The notes beneath the pieces are model-generated. The model saw only the letters and a program-made list of their open reading frames with translations. It did no database searches and was not told the origin of the DNA. The translations under genes and the position numbers were made by a program. Shown here piece by piece: positions 17,810 to 26,636 of a stretch of DNA of 64,000 nucleotides (the first letter of the stretch is position 1; the number at the start of each line of letters is the position of its first letter). The DNA is from Allokutzneria sp. A3M-2-11 16 (GTDB lineage Bacteria > Actinomycetota > Actinomycetes > Mycobacteriales > Pseudonocardiaceae): positions 1 through 64,000 of the forward strand of contig NZ_JANAVO010000001.1 in NCBI RefSeq assembly GCF_024213555.1. The letters are read 5' to 3'.

Positions 17810-18232
17810 GTGACCGAGAACCGCATCCATTCCGTGAACGGCGCGGAGACACTGCTCCCCGGCCTTCCGGAGCCCGGCGTGCCGCAGGCGGACCAGCTGA
17901 TCGAGCTGTCCGTGCGCAGACCGGCGACGGGCGTGGTGGTGCTCGGCGTCAGCGGTGAGATCGACATGTTCACCACCCCGTTGCTGCGCAGCGCGCTCGA
18001 CGAGCAGCTGACCGCGAAGAACGACCGGATCGTGCTGGACCTGAGCCAGGTGAGCTTCCTCGGTTCCAGCGGCCTCGCGGTGCTGGTGGACTGCCTGCAC
18101 CTGGCCGAGGACAACGGCGTCGGCTTCTGCCTCGTCAGCTCGACGCGTTCCGTCGAACGGCCGCTGAAGGTCACCGGTCTAGGTGACGTCTTCAGTACTT
18201 TTCCCAGCGTGAGTGCCGCATTGGCGGCCTGA
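17810..18232 (+). CDS. STAS-domain anti-sigma factor antagonist (RsbV-like)
   Basis: This encodes 140 residues from the GTG at 17810, chosen because GGAGGAGG precedes it at ideal spacing. After a variable first 35 residues there is a STAS domain: VVVLGVSGEIDMFTTPLLRS, then IVLDLSQVSFLGSSGLAVLV. The phosphorylatable serine lies in FLGSSGLAVL. In partner switching the unphosphorylated protein captures an anti-sigma kinase and frees a sigma factor. The likely partners are the kinase at 21278 and the fusion protein at 19615. Confidence 0.9.
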   Translation: MTENRIHSVNGAETLLPGLPEPGVPQADQLIELSVRRPATGVVVLGVSGEIDMFTTPLLRSALDEQLTAKNDRIVLDLSQVSFLGSSGLAVLVDCLHLAEDNGVGFCLVSSTRSVERPLKVTGLGDVFSTFPSVSAALAA

Positions 18233-18322
18233 TCCCGCATCATCGGGTTTGAACGCGAACAGGCTTGGAAACACGAAAATACGCACCGTCCGCTCAGCCC
18301 CCCGCGGCGGTGCCCATGATCG

Positions 18323-18348
18323 GGCCGACCGTCTACGGACGGTCGGCC
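18323..18348. terminator. Bidirectional hairpin between convergent genes
   Basis: A perfect 11-bp stem, GGCCGACCGTC with GACGGTCGGCC, has the tetraloop TACG. It lies between the STAS gene and the opposing glycosyltransferase gene, with no T tract. Confidence 0.7.
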
Positions 18349-18391
18349 TGTCCACTCCCCGAGTGTTCCCCGCGAGTGCCGCCGTAAACAC

Positions 18392-19618
18392 TCACACGAA
18401 TTCGGCGACCGCCTGGCGGTAGAGCCGCACGGTGTCCTCGGCGACGCGGTCCCAGGAGTACCTGGCGCGCACCCGGTCGCGGCCCGCCGCGCCATAGGAC
18501 TGCGCGGTCACCGGGTCGGCGAGCACGTGCGCGAGCACCTTCGCCAGTGCCTCGGGGTCCTCCGGGGGCACGAGCCGCCCCGTGACGCCGTCGATCACCA
18601 GGTCCGCCAGCACCCCGACCTCGCTCGCCACCACGGCGGTCTCGCACGCCATGGCCGCCGACACGGTGAGGCCGAAGGGTTCCTCGGCCGGGCAGCACAC
18701 CAGCGCGTCGGCCGAGCGCAGCAGGGCGGGCAGCTCGCCGTCGGGCAGCGGGCCCGTCAGGTGGAACCGGTCCGCGACGCCCTCGGCGCGGGCCAAGGCG
18801 AACAGCCGCCGCGCCTCCGGACCTGTCCTCATACCGCCGACGAGCACCAGTTCGGTCTCCGGCAACGCCCGCAGCGCGTGGATCACGGTGTCGAAACCCT
18901 TGTGCGGCACCAGGTCTCCGACGCACACCAAACGGTGCGCCGCGCCGCGCTCTGCGACGGGGCCGTCCGGGGTGAAGTGCTCCGGATCGACTCCGCACGG
19001 CACGATGGAGATCATCGAGCGCGGGATGCCGCGCCGGATCAGCTCGTCCGCCTCGACGGAGCTGGTCGCGGCGACGCGCACGGCCTCGCGGCCGACCAGC
19101 CGTTCCAGCTTCGAGCGCTGGGCGGGGACTCCGGTGTCCGTAGGCGCGCTGAGCGCCTGGAATGTTTGCACCACAGGCACTTTCGCCTCGCGCGCGGCCA
19201 GCGCGGCGGCGATCCCGGCCGACCAGTAGTGCGCGTGCACCACGTCGGGCCTGCGCCGGGTCCACTGCGCGGCGAGGTGGCTGCCGAACTCGCCGAGGTG
19301 TTCGACGACGTCGTCGGGGGCGAGCTCGCGCGGGGGTCCCGCGGGCAGGCGCACGACGGTCAGGCGGGCCGCGACCTTGGTCACCGGCTCCTGCTTCGGA
19401 TCGTCGGCGCGGACATAGACGGTGACGGTGTGCCCGGCCTTGGCCATGCTCGTGGCGAGGGCCGCGACGTGCGATCCGGCCGAGTGCAGCGCGGGCGGCG
19501 CGTCCGGCCCGTCGTGGCCGGGCGGTCCGTCGTCGAGGGAGACCAGCGCGACGCGCAGCGGCGGCAGCTCGGCCTCGTCGGTGGGGGTGGTCGGCTTGTG
19601 CGTGTCGGGGGAGATCAT
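18392..19618 (-). CDS. Glycosyltransferase family 4
   Basis: This encodes 408 residues. The N-terminal acceptor domain has SHVAALATSMAKAGHTVTVY and PDVVHAHYWSAGIAAALAAR. The C-terminal GT-B donor domain has SIVPCGVDPEHFTP, RLVCVGDLVPHKGFDTVIHA and the catalytic-region EEPFGLTVSAAMACETAVVA. The pattern matches the MshA/sucrose-phosphate-synthase-like branch of GT4. Its ATG overlaps the stop of the upstream pseudophosphatase fusion gene (ATGA), so it is translationally coupled to a stress-signalling protein. Substrate unknown. Confidence 0.9.
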   Translation of the reverse strand: MISPDTHKPTTPTDEAELPPLRVALVSLDDGPPGHDGPDAPPALHSAGSHVAALATSMAKAGHTVTVYVRADDPKQEPVTKVAARLTVVRLPAGPPRELAPDDVVEHLGEFGSHLAAQWTRRRPDVVHAHYWSAGIAAALAAREAKVPVVQTFQALSAPTDTGVPAQRSKLERLVGREAVRVAATSSVEADELIRRGIPRSMISIVPCGVDPEHFTPDGPVAERGAAHRLVCVGDLVPHKGFDTVIHALRALPETELVLVGGMRTGPEARRLFALARAEGVADRFHLTGPLPDGELPALLRSADALVCCPAEEPFGLTVSAAMACETAVVASEVGVLADLVIDGVTGRLVPPEDPEALAKVLAHVLADPVTAQSYGAAGRDRVRARYSWDRVAEDTVRLYRQAVAEFV

Positions 19619-21102
19619 GTGGTGGACTCCAGTGCATCGGTCACGAGGGCGATCCGGTGCAGACCGGCTGTCGCGAGGGCATCGCGCACGGGGCTGGGTT
19701 CCGGGGCGGCGAGCACCAGCGGCCTGCCCGCGGCCGCCGCGGCGTCGGCGACCGAGAACAGGGCCAGCACCAAGCCCTCGACGTCACGACCGGCGCCGGA
19801 GAGGTCGAGCTGGAGCGGGAACACGCCGCCCCTCGCCGCGGTGAGCAGGCCACGGCGGACCGCGGGCGCGCTGGCCGCCGGGAACTCCCCGGAGACCTCG
19901 ACGCGCACCACCTCACCCGTCTTGGTGACCCGCAGCTCGTACCCGCCGGGATCGCTGCGCCCGTCGCCCGGGGCCCGGCTCGGCCGCTTGCACAGGGTGA
20001 TCACGGTGCCGTGTTCGCCCCGGTGCACCAGGACCTCGTCCATCGACTCGCGCATGATCAGCAGGCCGCGGCCCCGGCTGTGGTCGGCGATCGGCGGGTA
20101 CCGCCAGCGGCCGTTGTCGGAGACGGTGACCCGGATCGCTCCGCCGCCGCCCGCCTCCGCCGTGACGGTGACCAGCCCGCCGTCGCGGCCACCGTGGTAG
20201 CCGTGCTCGACGGAGTTGGCCGCGGCCTCGCCGACCGCGAGCACGAAGGCGAACGTGTCCTCTTTGGACACTCCGGAGGCGGCGAGCCAGGCGGCCAGCT
20301 CCCTGCGCAGCACGGAGAGCTGCCCCGGTTCGGCCGGGACGCTGAGGGCGAACGGTCCGCCCGGCCGTCCGGAGGGGGTGAAGGCGAAGGCCACCACGTC
20401 CCCGGCGTCGGGCAGGGACCAGGACGTCCCGGTGAGCCGGTCGCACAGCGCGCGCGGGTCGGGTCCGCGGTCGGCGACGATCGACGCGGTGACCCGCTCC
20501 AGTCCGGGGTGGCACCGCGCCAGCTCCATGGAGTACTGCAAGACGGTTTCCCGCAGTCCCACGGTCTCCACCGTCTCCCGGCCCAGGTCCAGGTATCCCG
20601 TCGCCAACGGGCCACCCCGGCTGCCGATGAGCTGGCGGACCCCACCGGAGTCGGTGATCACCAGCACTCCGGGGTGCCCGGCCGCGGCGCAGCGCAGGCT
20701 CCTCGTCGCGGGCTCGAAAACGGCGAGGCACAGCGTGGTTCCCGCGGCTTCGGGGGCGTACCCGGCGTAGCGGTGCAACGCGAGCATGGTCTCGGCGGGA
20801 CCCCGTCCTTGGAGGAGCTGCGTCGTCAGCGCGCCCCGTAACCGCTCGACGACGGCGGCGGCCACCTCCTCGGTCGGCTGCCGCGGGACCTGGCCGATGA
20901 CCAGGGCGATCCGGTCGTCCAGCGGGAGCACGTCGTGCCAGTCCCGCCCCGGCGTCACCCGCCCGGGGCGAAGCCCTTTGGCGAGTCGCATTCCAGCCGG
21001 ATCGGGCTGTTCGAGGGCCTGCCGCGCGAACTCCGTGGCTGTCACCACGCCGATTCGCTGACCGGGGCGGTCGGTGGCTCCACGTCCATCGGTCCACTCC
21101 AT
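19615..21102 (-). CDS. Degenerate SpoIIE-type phosphatase / HATPase / STAS-like fusion
   Basis: This encodes 495 residues from the ATG at 21102 (weak ribosome site; GTG codons about 18 codons in are alternatives). Residues about 45-245 match a SpoIIE/RsbU PP2C domain (GRDWHDVLPLDDRIALVIGQ, FEPATRSLRCAAAGHPGVLV). Residues about 250-375 are an RsbW-type ATPase (VGEAAANSVEHGYHGG, VSDNGRW, GRGLLIMRESMDEV). The last 100 resemble a STAS domain (VVRVEVSGEFPAASAPAVRR, PLQLDLSGAGRDVEG). Metal-binding aspartates seem lost: the usual GDVxGHG reads GQVPRQP at residue 71, and the usual YTDG reads YSME at about 190. It is therefore probably a scaffold or sensor rather than an active phosphatase. Confidence 0.8.
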   Translation of the reverse strand: MEWTDGRGATDRPGQRIGVVTATEFARQALEQPDPAGMRLAKGLRPGRVTPGRDWHDVLPLDDRIALVIGQVPRQPTEEVAAAVVERLRGALTTQLLQGRGPAETMLALHRYAGYAPEAAGTTLCLAVFEPATRSLRCAAAGHPGVLVITDSGGVRQLIGSRGGPLATGYLDLGRETVETVGLRETVLQYSMELARCHPGLERVTASIVADRGPDPRALCDRLTGTSWSLPDAGDVVAFAFTPSGRPGGPFALSVPAEPGQLSVLRRELAAWLAASGVSKEDTFAFVLAVGEAAANSVEHGYHGGRDGGLVTVTAEAGGGGAIRVTVSDNGRWRYPPIADHSRGRGLLIMRESMDEVLVHRGEHGTVITLCKRPSRAPGDGRSDPGGYELRVTKTGEVVRVEVSGEFPAASAPAVRRGLLTAARGGVFPLQLDLSGAGRDVEGLVLALFSVADAAAAAGRPLVLAAPEPSPVRDALATAGLHRIALVTDALESTT

Positions 21103-21159
21103 GCTCGTGTACGGCGATCTGCGGTGGCTGGCTTCCCGTGAAAGGGGGTGACAAAACCA

Positions 21160-21186
21160 GGTGTCGAGGTCGCCCTTATTGGGTAG
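21160..21186 (+). promoter_or_regulatory. Candidate SigF/SigB-type promoter of the rsbW-sigF operon
   Basis: GGTGT at 21160-21164, a 16-base spacer and GGGTAG at 21181-21186 resemble the actinobacterial stress-sigma consensus GGTTT-N15/17-GGGTA. It lies about 90 bases before the anti-sigma gene and would give autoregulation by SigF. Pattern match only. Confidence 0.45.
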
Positions 21187-21277
21187 TAAGCCGGGGACGG
21201 TGGGCGTCCCGGCAGTCGGGCAGGATCTAGGAGCCCTAGCCGTGCCCCGCCACCCACGACCGACCACGAGGTGCAGA

Positions 21278-21718
21278 GTGACCGTGTCTCCTTCCGAGCC
21301 CGCGATGGCCGAACCGACCTTCGCACCCGCGCCCATCGAGGTGCGGGTCAGCGCCAACGCGGCTCACCTGTCCGTCGTCCGCGCGGTGGCCGCGGACCTG
21401 GCGATGCGGGAGGACTTCGATCTCGACTCCATCGCCGACCTGAAGCTGGCCGTGGACGAGGCCTGCTCCACCCTGATCGGCGTCGCCACCCGCGGTGCCG
21501 CGCTGAGCTGCCGGTTCAGCCCCAGCGCCGGACGCGTCGTCGTCGACGTCAGCGTCCTGGCCGACGAGCCGCACGAACCCAAGCAGGACACCTTCGGCTG
21601 GCGGGTGCTGAGCACGCTCGCCGACGAGGTGACCGCGTCGACCACACCCGCGGACAGCGGCAAACACCTCGTGCGGATCGAGCTGTCCAAGGCGAGTGGG
21701 ACGGTGGTAGGCGCGTGA
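21278..21718 (+). CDS. Anti-sigma regulatory factor, RsbW-like serine kinase
   Basis: This encodes 146 residues from the GTG at 21278 (GAGGTG upstream). It is an HATPase_c domain of the RsbW type: VSANAAHLSVVRAVAADLAM, then the N-box region DLKLAVDEACSTLIGVATRG and FGWRVLSTLADEVTAS. It lacks the fully canonical glycine-rich G2 box, as in the Mycobacterium RsbW/UsfX group. Its stop overlaps the sigF start (GTGA). This is the standard arrangement in which the kinase sequesters the sigma factor until a STAS protein releases it. Confidence 0.88.
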   Translation: MTVSPSEPAMAEPTFAPAPIEVRVSANAAHLSVVRAVAADLAMREDFDLDSIADLKLAVDEACSTLIGVATRGAALSCRFSPSAGRVVVDVSVLADEPHEPKQDTFGWRVLSTLADEVTASTTPADSGKHLVRIELSKASGTVVGA

Positions 21719-22494
21719 GTTCACAGGCGGAGCAGACCAAGGGCGGGTACGAGCAGTACGCGCCGGTGTTCGCCGAGCTCGCCGCGCTGGACCCCGACGA
21801 CCCCGCGCGCTCGGAGCTCCGGGACAAGCTGGTCACCGGGCACCTGCCGGTCGCCAAGCACATCGCCCGCCGGTTCGCCAACCGCGGCGAGAACCAGGAG
21901 GACCTGGCCCAGGTCGCCACGCTCGGGCTGATCAACGCGGTCGACCGGTTCGACCCGGAGCGCGGCGTGGACTTCCTGTCCTTCGCGGTGCCGACGATCA
22001 TGGGCGAGGTGCGCAGGCACTTCCGGGACACCAGCTGGGCGGTCCGGGTGCCGCGGCGGCTCAAGGAGATGCACCTGTCGATCAGCGCGGCGGTCGGTGA
22101 ACTGTCGCAGCGGATGGGCCGGGCGCCGACGCCGAGCGAGATCGCCACGCACCTCGGCGTCTCCCGCGAGGAGGTCTTCGAGGGCCTTGAGGCGACCAAC
22201 GCCTACCGCAGCGCGTCACTGGACGACATGCTGCTCGGCGAGAACGACGGGGTATCCCTCGGCGACGCGCTCGGCGAGGAGGATGAGGGCATGGCCGACG
22301 TGGAGCGGCGCGAGTCCTTGCAGCCGCTGCTCGAACGCCTGCCCGAGCGCGAGCGGACGATCGTGGTGCTGCGGTTCTTCGGCAACATGACGCAGACCCA
22401 GATCGCCGACCGCGTCGGCATCTCGCAGATGCACGTGTCCCGGCTGCTGTCGCGAACCCTGGCCAAGCTCCGCGACGCCCTCGACGAGGAGTAG
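21715..22494 (+). CDS. sigF: Stress-response RNA polymerase sigma factor SigF/SigB
   Basis: This encodes 259 residues from the GTG overlapping the anti-sigma stop. Region 2 is clear (HLPVAKHIARRFANRGENQE, LAQVATLGLINAVDRFDPER, FLSFAVPTIMGEVRRHFRDT), region 3 follows (MGRAPTPSEIATHLGVSREE) and region 4 closes the protein (LPERERTIVVLRFFGNMTQT, QIADRVGISQMHVSRLLSRT). This is a group 3 sigma-70 of the SigF/SigB/WhiG class. It is controlled by the coupled anti-sigma kinase. Three family A palindromes follow the gene. Confidence 0.93.
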   Translation: MSSQAEQTKGGYEQYAPVFAELAALDPDDPARSELRDKLVTGHLPVAKHIARRFANRGENQEDLAQVATLGLINAVDRFDPERGVDFLSFAVPTIMGEVRRHFRDTSWAVRVPRRLKEMHLSISAAVGELSQRMGRAPTPSEIATHLGVSREEVFEGLEATNAYRSASLDDMLLGENDGVSLGDALGEEDEGMADVERRESLQPLLERLPERERTIVVLRFFGNMTQTQIADRVGISQMHVSRLLSRTLAKLRDALDEE

Positions 22495-22536
22495 CCGCCC
22501 CGCCTCCGCCAATGTCGCGTTTGGTGCGTTTGAGTG

Positions 22537-22617
22537 CCCTGAATGAGTCATTGAGGGAGTTAGACGCCCTGAATGAGTCATTCAGGGCGTTCAAGTACCC
22601 CAATGACTCATTCAGGG
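22537..22617. repeat. Family A palindromes, three copies
   Basis: Copies lie at 22537-22557 (one arm altered), 22567-22587 (perfect, core CCTGAATGAGTCATTCAGG) and 22598-22617 (left arm degraded). The last spacer contains TTCAAGTACC, as in family B termini. They lie between the convergent sigF and dacB genes. Confidence 0.88.
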
Positions 22618-22631
22618 CTTAAGCGGTGGGG

Positions 22632-24179
22632 TCAGCAGGTGCGGGTCCAGGTGCACTCGAGGTCGGTGTGCGGGTTCGGGGTGCCCGCGGAGCGCGGCGC
22701 GGGGATCGGGAGGGATCGGTCGGCGGCGCCGCGGTAGTTGGCCAGGCGCACGACGATCGCGTCCTCGATGCCGGACGGCTTCGCGGTGAGGTAGTTGTTC
22801 ATCAGCGACGCGAACACCAGCTTCTCGCCGTTGGCCGCGGTCACGTAGCCGGAAAGGCCGGTCACCGAGGTCAGCGAGCCGGTCTTCGCGTGCACGTTGC
22901 CCTCGGCGGGCGTGCCCTTCATGCGGTTGCGCAGCGTTCCGCCGACCATGCGGTCGGGCTTGCCCGCGATGGGCAGGGACTCGTACCACGCGGCGAACCA
23001 CGGCTTGCTCTGCGCGGACACCAGCAGGTTGCCCAGCTGCTCGGCGGTGATGAGGTCGAACCTGGACAGCCCGGAGCCGTCGACCATGCGGTAGGCGTTG
23101 GCGGGCATGCCCATGCCTGCGAGCTTCTGGGACATCACCTCGAGGCCCGCGGCCCACGTGCCCTGGTTCTTCTCCTTGCGCCCCATGGCCTTCACCAGGG
23201 CCTCGGCGTGCATGTTGTTGGACAGCTTCATGAACGGCACGATCAGCTCGGCCAGCGTCATGGAGCTGTGCGTGGCGACGGCCTTCGCACCCGCGGGGGT
23301 GGCACCGCGGCCGACGTCCTTGCGGATGACGTTGATTCCCTTGGCCGCCAAGGCTTTCGTGAACACGTCAGTGGTGTAGGCGGTGGGGTCGTCGACCGTG
23401 GAGTAGTCCTCGGCGGGTGCCGCGACCGTGCCGGTGACGACGATCTTGGAGCCGCCGTGCTCGCGCTCGACCGAGAGGGAGTTCGGGGTGCCCGGCGCGG
23501 CGGAGACGGTGCGGTTGTCGACGGTGACCACGCTCGTCGCGGGGCTGAGCCGGATCTGCGCGGGCTTGCCGACCGCGCCCGGTTGTGCTTGCACGAGAAC
23601 GGTTCCCGCGTCGAAGTCGGCGTTGGGCGCGAGGGTCAGCGCGGAGATCTGCGCGCTGTAGTAGTAGGGCTCGTCGTCCCACGCCCACCCGGTGCCGAGC
23701 CGCACGCTGTCGAACCAGCTGTCGTCGGCGACCACGCGGCCGGTGACCACCTTGATCCCGGCGCGGGCGAGCTGGTCGGCGAGCGAGTTGAGGTCGGCCT
23801 CGCGCAGGGTGGGGTCGCCGGTGCCGCGCAGGTGGAGGTCGCCGAGGAGCACACCGCCCGCGGTCCGCGCGCTGGTCAGCACCTCCGTGGTGAAGCGGTG
23901 GCCCGCGCCGAGGGTCTCCAGCGCGGCGGCGGAGGACAGCAGCTTGCCGTTGGAGGCGGGGTTGAGCCTGCCGGTGGCGCCCCGGCTGTAGAGCACCTCG
24001 CCGCCCGCCGCCTTGCGCACCACCAGGCCGAAGTGCGCCCCGTTGAGCGCGGGCGCCGCGAGGATGCGGTCGAGGTCCTGGCGGAGCGCGTCCTGCCCGG
24101 TCGGTTCACCCTGGGCCGAACCGCTGACCAGGCCGACCAGAAGCACCGCGACCACGCCGGAAGTGAATCGCCAACGCAT
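22632..24179 (-). CDS. dacB: D-alanyl-D-alanine carboxypeptidase/endopeptidase (PBP4, class C)
   Basis: This encodes 515 residues from the ATG at 24179 with AGGAGG upstream. A signal peptide (FTSGVVAVLLVGLVSGSAQG) precedes a peptidase S13 domain. The active-site serine is S76 in PASNGK (SxxK), the second motif is SNN in KLSNNMHAEALVKAMG, and the third is KTG in VHAKTGSLTSVTGLSGYV. The long insertion between SxxK and SxN is typical of class C PBPs. It trims or hydrolyses peptide cross-links in peptidoglycan outside the membrane. Confidence 0.93.
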   Translation of the reverse strand: MRWRFTSGVVAVLLVGLVSGSAQGEPTGQDALRQDLDRILAAPALNGAHFGLVVRKAAGGEVLYSRGATGRLNPASNGKLLSSAAALETLGAGHRFTTEVLTSARTAGGVLLGDLHLRGTGDPTLREADLNSLADQLARAGIKVVTGRVVADDSWFDSVRLGTGWAWDDEPYYYSAQISALTLAPNADFDAGTVLVQAQPGAVGKPAQIRLSPATSVVTVDNRTVSAAPGTPNSLSVEREHGGSKIVVTGTVAAPAEDYSTVDDPTAYTTDVFTKALAAKGINVIRKDVGRGATPAGAKAVATHSSMTLAELIVPFMKLSNNMHAEALVKAMGRKEKNQGTWAAGLEVMSQKLAGMGMPANAYRMVDGSGLSRFDLITAEQLGNLLVSAQSKPWFAAWYESLPIAGKPDRMVGGTLRNRMKGTPAEGNVHAKTGSLTSVTGLSGYVTAANGEKLVFASLMNNYLTAKPSGIEDAIVVRLANYRGAADRSLPIPAPRSAGTPNPHTDLECTWTRTC

Positions 24180-24220
24180 TACGCCTCCTGTGATGTGAGG
24201 AGGCGACGGTACTAGGCGAA

Positions 24221-24258
24221 GGCGGTGTTCACTGCATCCGAATGCAGTGAACACCGCC
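24221..24258 (-). terminator. Strong terminator after the chitinase gene
   Basis: A perfect 17-bp stem (24221-24237 with 24242-24258) has a 4-base loop. It lies 16 bases beyond the chitinase stop and upstream of dacB. Confidence 0.85.
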
Positions 24259-24274
24259 GGTGCTTGATAACGAA

Positions 24275-26563
24275 TCAGCAAGCGCCGAGGGACTCCCAAA
24301 CGCCCCATTGGCCGGTGCTGCCCGGCTCCTCGCCCTTCGTCCACCACTTCGCGCGCCACCGCTGCCCGACGACGTGCGAGACGGTGTTACCGCCGCCGTA
24401 CTCCTTCGCGCGGTCCCACGGCGCGTCAGCGCACAAGGGCGGCTTGGAAGAAGTAGTCGTCGGTGGCGGAGTCGTACTGCCACCTCGCGCGTAGTCCTGC
24501 GAAATCCCGTATGTCTTGCCGCCGAACGTGATCGTGTAGTTCGACGGCCCGGAGATCGGCAGCTGGTAGCTCAGCGCCACGTCCGCGGTGGCGCCGGGGG
24601 CGAGGTTCTGCCAGCTCGGCAGCTTCATCGACACGCGGTGGAAGTCGCCCTTGAGCCCGCCGATGTTGTTCGGCCCGGTGTGGTCGCTGCGGATGATCGA
24701 CAGCGTCCAGCCGGACTGCTGCGCCATGCTCGGCGGCGCGGTGGTCGGGTAGTCGAACTGCAGCTCCGCCCCGCCCGGGATGGTCTGCGCCGAGGAGTTG
24801 GTGATCCGCATCTTCGGGCTGATCGGATAGTTGTTGTCGCCCAAGGGGAACTCGACGAAGTCGACCTTGACGTCGAGCCGCTCCGCCGGGGACGCCCGCG
24901 GCGACTTCTTGTTGCCGTACGGCCCGGCCGCGGCGAACTTCTGCTTGATCGTGTTGGTCAGCGTGGTGCCGATGTAGTTCTCGCCCTTCGCCGCGTTCCA
25001 CGCGTAGTCACCGGCCAGCTCCCAGATCATGATGCCGCCGATGCCCTTGTTCGCGACGTAGTCCGCCTTGGCTCCGATCGAGCGTTCGTCCTCTGTGGAC
25101 AGGAAAACCTTCTTGTCGTTGTTCCACAGCCAGGGCGCGGTGAGGGTGCTGTCGTAGTGCGAGGTGTAGGTTCCGGTCAGCCGGTCCTCGGGGTCGGTCG
25201 CCGGGTCGAGGCCGTACTGCCCGATGTAGCTTCCCGCGATGCCGCGCTCCAGGTTTTTCGTGTGCCACAACGGGTTGGAGCCCGCCCCGAGTTCTCGACC
25301 GTTCTCCTTGTCGTGCCAGATGTTGTCGATACCCCGCGCTCCGTCACCGCAGGCGGTCAGACCTTGCGGGCAGTTGGTGCCGACCGCGGTCCCCCACAAA
25401 CCGTTGGTGCCACCGACCACGTTGCGATGACCACGGCTGTAGAACGGAACGCCGATGTTGATCCGTCCACTTTGGACTCCGCCACGGAAGTAGTGGTAGG
25501 CCCAGTCGGTGTTGAGGTAACCGATCCCGCCGTACTGGGGCGCTCCGTAGACACCGCCCGCGGCGAGCTCGGCGTCCTTGCCGTCGTCGTAGAGCGAGGC
25601 GTTGGGGCCGACGAACTTGTTCCAGGCTCCGTGCAGGTCGTAGGACATGATGTTGACGTAGTCGAGGTACTGCGTGGCCTGCGAAACCTCCATGCCGCGC
25701 AACAGCCAACCCGACGCGGGCGCGGCCACGGTCAGCATGTAGTACTTGCCGTCAGTCACCGCGGCGGCGTCCAGCTTCTCCCGCAACGTCTTCATCAGCA
25801 CCTGGTAGCTGCGGTTGAGCCCGGCACGGCGTGCGTTGGCCAACTGGAAGTCCAGGGGATTGCCCGCGTCCTTGTTGGAGGTCGGGTACTCGTAGTCGAT
25901 GTCGACGCCGTTGAAGCCGTAGGTGCGCAGGAACTGCACGGTGGAGTCGGCGAAAGCGTTGATACCAGCGGTGTTCACGCTGTTGTCGGCGTTCGTGGTC
26001 ATCGAGTAGAAGCCGCCGCTGTCGACGCGGTCACCGGCTTCGTTGATGTAGCCGCCCGTCTCCGCCCAGCCACCGACGGAGATCAGCGTCTTCACGGCGG
26101 GGTTCTGCTTCTTGTACTTCGTCAGCAGGTTGAAGTGGCCCTTGTACGGCAGCGTCGGGTCCAGCTCCGCGCCCGCGACGCCGGGCCATTCCATGCCGGT
26201 CGCCGGGTTGTTGGCGTTCTGCGCGCCGACAGAAATCCGGTTCTGCTCGTTGACGTGTGCGAAGGCGTAGTTGATGTGCGTGAGGTTGTTCCACGGGATG
26301 TTGTTGACCAGATAGGCGGGCTGGTTGTTCTTGCCGTGCCGCCATCCCGTGAAGTAGCCGATGACGCGCCGATCGGCGCCCATCTTCTCGCGCCCCTCGG
26401 TGTCGTAGTTCAGGCAGTACGGCGTGTCCACGCCACCGGTGCGGTACAGGCCATCGGGACGGCAGTCCTCGTTCAGCGCGGAAGCGGGAGAATTCCCCAC
26501 TGCCACAAGCAATCCGGACAACAGCGCGACCACGGCTGCGCCAACCGCAGTTCTCCGAGCCAC
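24275..26563 (-). CDS. Secreted GH18 chitinase with C-terminal chitin-binding domain
   Basis: This encodes 762 residues from a GTG at 26563 (GGAGGTGA upstream). After a signal peptide (AVVALLSGLLVAVGNSPASA) comes a GH18 TIM barrel: RVIGYFTGWRHGKNNQPAYL, VKTLISVGGW, and catalytic GFNGVDIDYEYP with the DxDxE glutamate. A middle beta-sandwich module follows (DVKVDFVEFPLGDNNYPISP, about 530-690). A Pro/Thr linker leads to a CBM5/12 chitin-binding domain (PWDRAKEYGGGNTVSHVVGQ, WRAKWWTKGEEPG, WGVWESLGAC). It degrades chitin outside the cell. The GlxA-type regulator lies just upstream on the same strand. Confidence 0.94.
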   Translation of the reverse strand: MARRTAVGAAVVALLSGLLVAVGNSPASALNEDCRPDGLYRTGGVDTPYCLNYDTEGREKMGADRRVIGYFTGWRHGKNNQPAYLVNNIPWNNLTHINYAFAHVNEQNRISVGAQNANNPATGMEWPGVAGAELDPTLPYKGHFNLLTKYKKQNPAVKTLISVGGWAETGGYINEAGDRVDSGGFYSMTTNADNSVNTAGINAFADSTVQFLRTYGFNGVDIDYEYPTSNKDAGNPLDFQLANARRAGLNRSYQVLMKTLREKLDAAAVTDGKYYMLTVAAPASGWLLRGMEVSQATQYLDYVNIMSYDLHGAWNKFVGPNASLYDDGKDAELAAGGVYGAPQYGGIGYLNTDWAYHYFRGGVQSGRINIGVPFYSRGHRNVVGGTNGLWGTAVGTNCPQGLTACGDGARGIDNIWHDKENGRELGAGSNPLWHTKNLERGIAGSYIGQYGLDPATDPEDRLTGTYTSHYDSTLTAPWLWNNDKKVFLSTEDERSIGAKADYVANKGIGGIMIWELAGDYAWNAAKGENYIGTTLTNTIKQKFAAAGPYGNKKSPRASPAERLDVKVDFVEFPLGDNNYPISPKMRITNSSAQTIPGGAELQFDYPTTAPPSMAQQSGWTLSIIRSDHTGPNNIGGLKGDFHRVSMKLPSWQNLAPGATADVALSYQLPISGPSNYTITFGGKTYGISQDYARGGSTTPPPTTTSSKPPLCADAPWDRAKEYGGGNTVSHVVGQRWRAKWWTKGEEPGSTGQWGVWESLGAC

Positions 26564-26636
26564 GAATCACCTCCATTGGTGTCGTGGCGGCGGAGGTGGT
26601 GCTGGCGAGGACCGTAAGCGGCCCCGGCCGACTCCG

